64,000 bases of DNA from Pseudisothecium myosuroides (Eukaryota; Streptophyta; Bryopsida; Hypnales; Lembophyllaceae): the NCBI GenBank assembly GCA_951799445.1, contig OX637287.1:19902224-19966223 (forward strand). Reading direction: 5' to 3'. The notes under the pieces were generated by a model. The model made no database searches. It was not told the DNA's origin and worked only from the letters and a program-made list of their open reading frames with translations. Below, one piece after another: positions 60,978 through 64,000 of this stretch. Positions within the stretch are counted from its first letter, which is position 1; every line of letters starts with the position of its first letter. Made by a program: the position numbers and the translations under genes.

Positions 60978-61904
60978 TTAACCCCTAAAGTTCCGAGGCC
61001 TATTTTCTGCCAAAAAACACTCAAAACTGCCATTTCTATAGCAAAGAGTAAAAAAAAAAAAAAATTGTTTTTTGTTCACATCTAACCGTAGGATCTTACA
61101 CCTAATTGGTATGAGAATGTGTGGAAAAAATTTCAGAATTTTTGACCGCACAGATTGCAAGATATCTGCGTTTAAAGTGGGAAAAACAAGTTTTTCAGCA
61201 CATTGCGGGCCCAGATTTTTTCACTTTAAACATTTTTAACTTAAAATTTTTGCACTACAACGTTTTGAGCTTTAAATCTTTATAGTGGAGAATTGAGTTG
61301 AGAGTCTAGGGAAAAAAAAAATTCAAAAAAACTTAATTATCATTCTTAAAAAAATTATTAAGTAGAAGTAGGTACAAGATAGAAGGAAAATCTAAAATAT
61401 TCATATATTTTTGATGGAATTAAAATGCACTAATCCCAATGGTGAGATTGTTCTAGCAAGTAAACTAAACCATTCCAAAAAAAAAAATTGAAAAATTACA
61501 AAAATTGCATTCCGAAATGCATCCTACAAGTTATTTTTTTCAAGAAGATGCTCTAACTGTCCGAAAAACAGGAATGTCCATAACTTCCTCATAACGAATC
61601 CAAATGAGATGAATCAAAGCTTTCCAGATAGACAAAAATATAATCTATGAGAAAAAAAATATTTAAAAAAAAAATTCAAAATTTTGCAAATTTTTTTTGT
61701 TGCCCCCCGTCCCCATGCATTCCAAGAAATGGCATAATTTCTCGCTCAAAGGTCCGATTTCAAATTTTTTTTTCTGCCATGTACCTCTCTCAATTCTTCA
61801 TGTTTACAAAAAAATTCGAAAAATTAGGAAAAAATTTCAGCGCGTAGGTACCTGGCCCAAGTCCCATTTGTCCCCCGAACGGACAATGATCCTTTCGGGG
61901 TTAA
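60978..61904. mobile_element. TTAA-bounded non-autonomous element, copy 4 (subfamily II)
   Basis: 927 bp, starting TTAACCCCTAAAGTTCC and ending CCTTTCGGGGTTAA. Reverse-orientation relative of 37930-38872. It lies in the flank of lipase copy B where copy A has none, consistent with insertion after the duplication. Confidence 0.8.
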
Positions 61905-62693
61905 AAAATGTGCATGCTCATCCATATTAGAGCGATATTGTCCCCAGATTATGTCACAATGAGCAACTACATCCATTTGAAAATAGTCCGGGAATTTATT
62001 GCACAATATTTCCTCAAAAAATTTGTATAGCTTTTGAGTGATAAATTGCCAAAGTGGACTGCAGATGGACTAATTCAGAGCCTCAATTTTGCCTTTGATT
62101 TTTGCACACTCCACCAAGTGAACTTTATGGATATCTTGGATGAAATTCTTGTGGTCATTGAGTATGGAGTCTTTCAGGTATGTTTGCACTTGGTGTTAGG
62201 GGTGATGTTTTCAATGTGAATCTGGTCCAAAAGTAGGTCTAAATTCGTTCCTAAGACCTTGAGTGACAGCACTCTTTAACACCAAGTCCGGACACATACC
62301 TTTAAGCATTGTACGTCTGCTGTGTCGGGATTCAGAGCCAGTGAAGAGATCGAATACGCCTCGATGACAGCGAGCTAGCATTCAAAGCAGAGGATTTGCA
62401 TGACGTCGGCGTTGAAGTCACATATACTGTAACTTATTAAGTTCGTCCCTGACAGCCAACAATTAATGAGACGGAGTGAGTGGTCGCCATGGATACGGTA
62501 ACTTAATCGAGGGCGTTTCCCATCCTGTCATACCAGAGTTGCTGACTGACAATCTGAAGGTCGGACCACTCATTCCCCACCATGTTATAACGTTTGATCA
62601 TGTCAGGGGGCGACCTCCAGCAAACTCCCAGCAGGGACAATCAGAGGAGTGAACGAAGAGCGTACAACAGGTGACGCCATCGACCTCTCCTGA
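61905..62693. other. Displaced part of the lipase upstream flank
   Basis: Pieces at 62100-62180, 62315-62400 and 62480-62550 match 32060-32290 near lipase copy A (CCTCGATGACAGCGAGCTAG, CATTGAGTATGGAGTC). No gene seen. Confidence 0.45.
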
Positions 62694-62888
62694 CCTAATC
62701 ACGAATGGAACGACAACACCTCGGAAGAATCAGGGGAGGAGCGTCGGCGCAGGGAGGCCTCCCAACAAGCAGATGACATTTTACGGCAAATTCTACGAGA
62801 AATCGACCTGGACAAGACGCAGGTCCTGAACCCCAGCTGCCAAATAACGGACGAGCATTCCTACCGACCTCAACTCGCAGATTATTGA
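62694..62888 (+). pseudogene. GC-rich coding-like fragment, unrecognised
   Basis: A 64-codon open frame after a stop, in DNA richer in GC than its surroundings, encodes a charged peptide (SEESGEERRRREASQQADD, ILRQILREIDLDKTQVLN) ending QLADY. No ATG. It may be a relic of a retroelement gag-like or other protein; no family can be named. Confidence 0.2.
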
Positions 62889-64000
62889 CTTAGAATTACA
62901 GGATGCATTTAATTGTATTTACTCTACACTAAACAGTGAAATTAGGTTGTCCCACACTAATTTCTTGACATTCAACACTTTATCACTATGTACAGTTATT
63001 TTAGAAGGATGCAGTAAACTAAGAACTATGTGTATGGCATGGATTGGTGCACTGAGTTGTGGCTCGGGGTTAGAAATTGGCATGTGCCTCCATCTAGACA
63101 AGCATTAGTCATGAGGTAACTTCTCTGGGGCAAAGCAACCTAATTGTTAAAGCAACCCAATTTCATTATTTAGTGTAGCTTAGTCAGTGAGAGTTAGGGC
63201 TTCTGTTCATTGAGGTGCCTCTTTGGTGTATCTCCCTGCCTTTTTTGGTGTGCCCGTTGGTGATGCCCTGCCCGTGGAGTATCTCCTGGGCACTTTCTGA
63301 CCCCTCCTTGTGTGCCCCGCCTTTGGTGTTTACTGGTTCATAATGCCAAGTTTGGTTTTCAAGGCAAATTTGGCACCATTGCATTGGAGAGTCAAAATTG
63401 GGTTATGAGTCATAACCAAGCTCTTCTTTCTACGTCCTTAGATTTGGAAAAAGTATAGAAATGGACGCTTGTGATGAAGTATCACCCTTGGCATTATGTC
63501 CCATAATGCTCTCAAGCCTCCCGGCTTTTGAGCATTATGTAATTTATAATCATGATGCAAGCCCATTCCTATACATATGGCAGTCAGCCATTGGAAACGG
63601 AGGAGCAGGTTATGAGCCATAACCGCGGGCTTCTTTAGCATTATAGGTACCCACTAGGTAGCAAACCTTGGAATTTGTGTTGGCCAATGGATTTTACTCT
63701 GAAGTGATTCTTAAATCATTCATTTATAATCTTGAACTAGACTTAGACCAAAACATTTACACTTAGACCTTAACCAAAGGTTACCTTTGGCAAAAAATAA
63801 TTAAAAATTTCAAAGCCAAATGATTTTGGAAATCAGCAAGTCACCTTATCAATTCCAAAGAAAATTATTGGTAATGCAAGTCAAAATATTGGAAAAGAAA
63901 CCAATACATTTTGATGCCATCAGAAATCCACTTAGTAATGGCTGGAGAGGTCTTTTTATAATGAAAGTCCATTGTCCATTATGAATCCTCACGGAATATG
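62889..64000. other. Intergenic to window end, no supported gene
   Basis: The moderately GC-rich stretch 63180-63640 has short frames on the minus strand without recognisable content. A short inverted motif (CATAATGCTC ... GAGCATTATG) occurs at 63502-63538. Confidence 0.4.

Noticed and set aside
1..64000. CRISPR arrays, tRNA or rRNA genes, bacterial operons
   Set aside because: No regularly spaced short repeats, no cloverleaf or rRNA signature found by eye; spliced plant genes make a prokaryotic reading untenable.

Overview
The window looks like nuclear DNA of a land plant. It has spliced genes with GT-AG introns of about 80 bp to 2.2 kb, four recognisable eukaryotic protein families, two of them plant-specific in form (chloroplast FZL; plant-type GDSL lipase), and long AT-rich gene-poor tracts packed with small non-autonomous DNA transposons. 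I cannot name the species. A non-flowering plant (bryophyte or lycophyte) is possible, but nothing in the sequence decides it.

Layout. (1) 0.16-7.7 kb, minus strand: a complete 13-exon gene for FZL, the dynamin-like GTPase that remodels chloroplast membranes. (2) 8.8-12.3 kb, plus strand: a complete 9-exon gene for TIM44, the motor-anchoring subunit of mitochondrial protein import. The two are divergent and share about 1 kb of intergenic DNA. (3) 18.7-22.9 kb, plus strand: AUG6/HAUS6 of the augmin complex (microtubule nucleation). Its N-terminal half is clear; its 3' half could not be reconstructed. (4) 27.2-31.3 kb and 53.9-60.3 kb: two copies of a duplicated block, each holding a small plus-strand gene of unknown function tail-to-tail (55 bp apart) with a minus-strand GDSL esterase/lipase. 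Both lipase copies have six exons and are intact (409 and 413 aa). The small gene is readable in the first copy and broken in the second. (5) A further block at 44.9-46.4 kb is repeated at 52.3-53.8 kb, where it is fused to the lipase block, so the second copy is a mosaic.

The rest (12.3-17 kb, 23.5-27 kb, 32-53 kb, 61-64 kb) is mainly transposon-derived. The most striking component is a family of 0.85-0.95 kb elements, at least four copies in two subfamilies, each starting TTAACCCCTAAAG and ending in GGGGTTAA with no coding capacity. The TTAA boundaries plus short CCCC-type inverted ends fit a piggyBac-like non-autonomous element, which would be notable in a plant. Also present are two CACTA-type foldback elements, one with a clean 3-bp target duplication, PIF/Harbinger-like and Stowaway-like MITEs, a third TIR family with GGGTGATTGCAAG ends, and a nearly perfect inverted repeat with 310-bp arms inside an intron of the second lipase gene.

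Exon coordinates come from reading splice sites, phase and family similarity by eye. No alignment or search was run.
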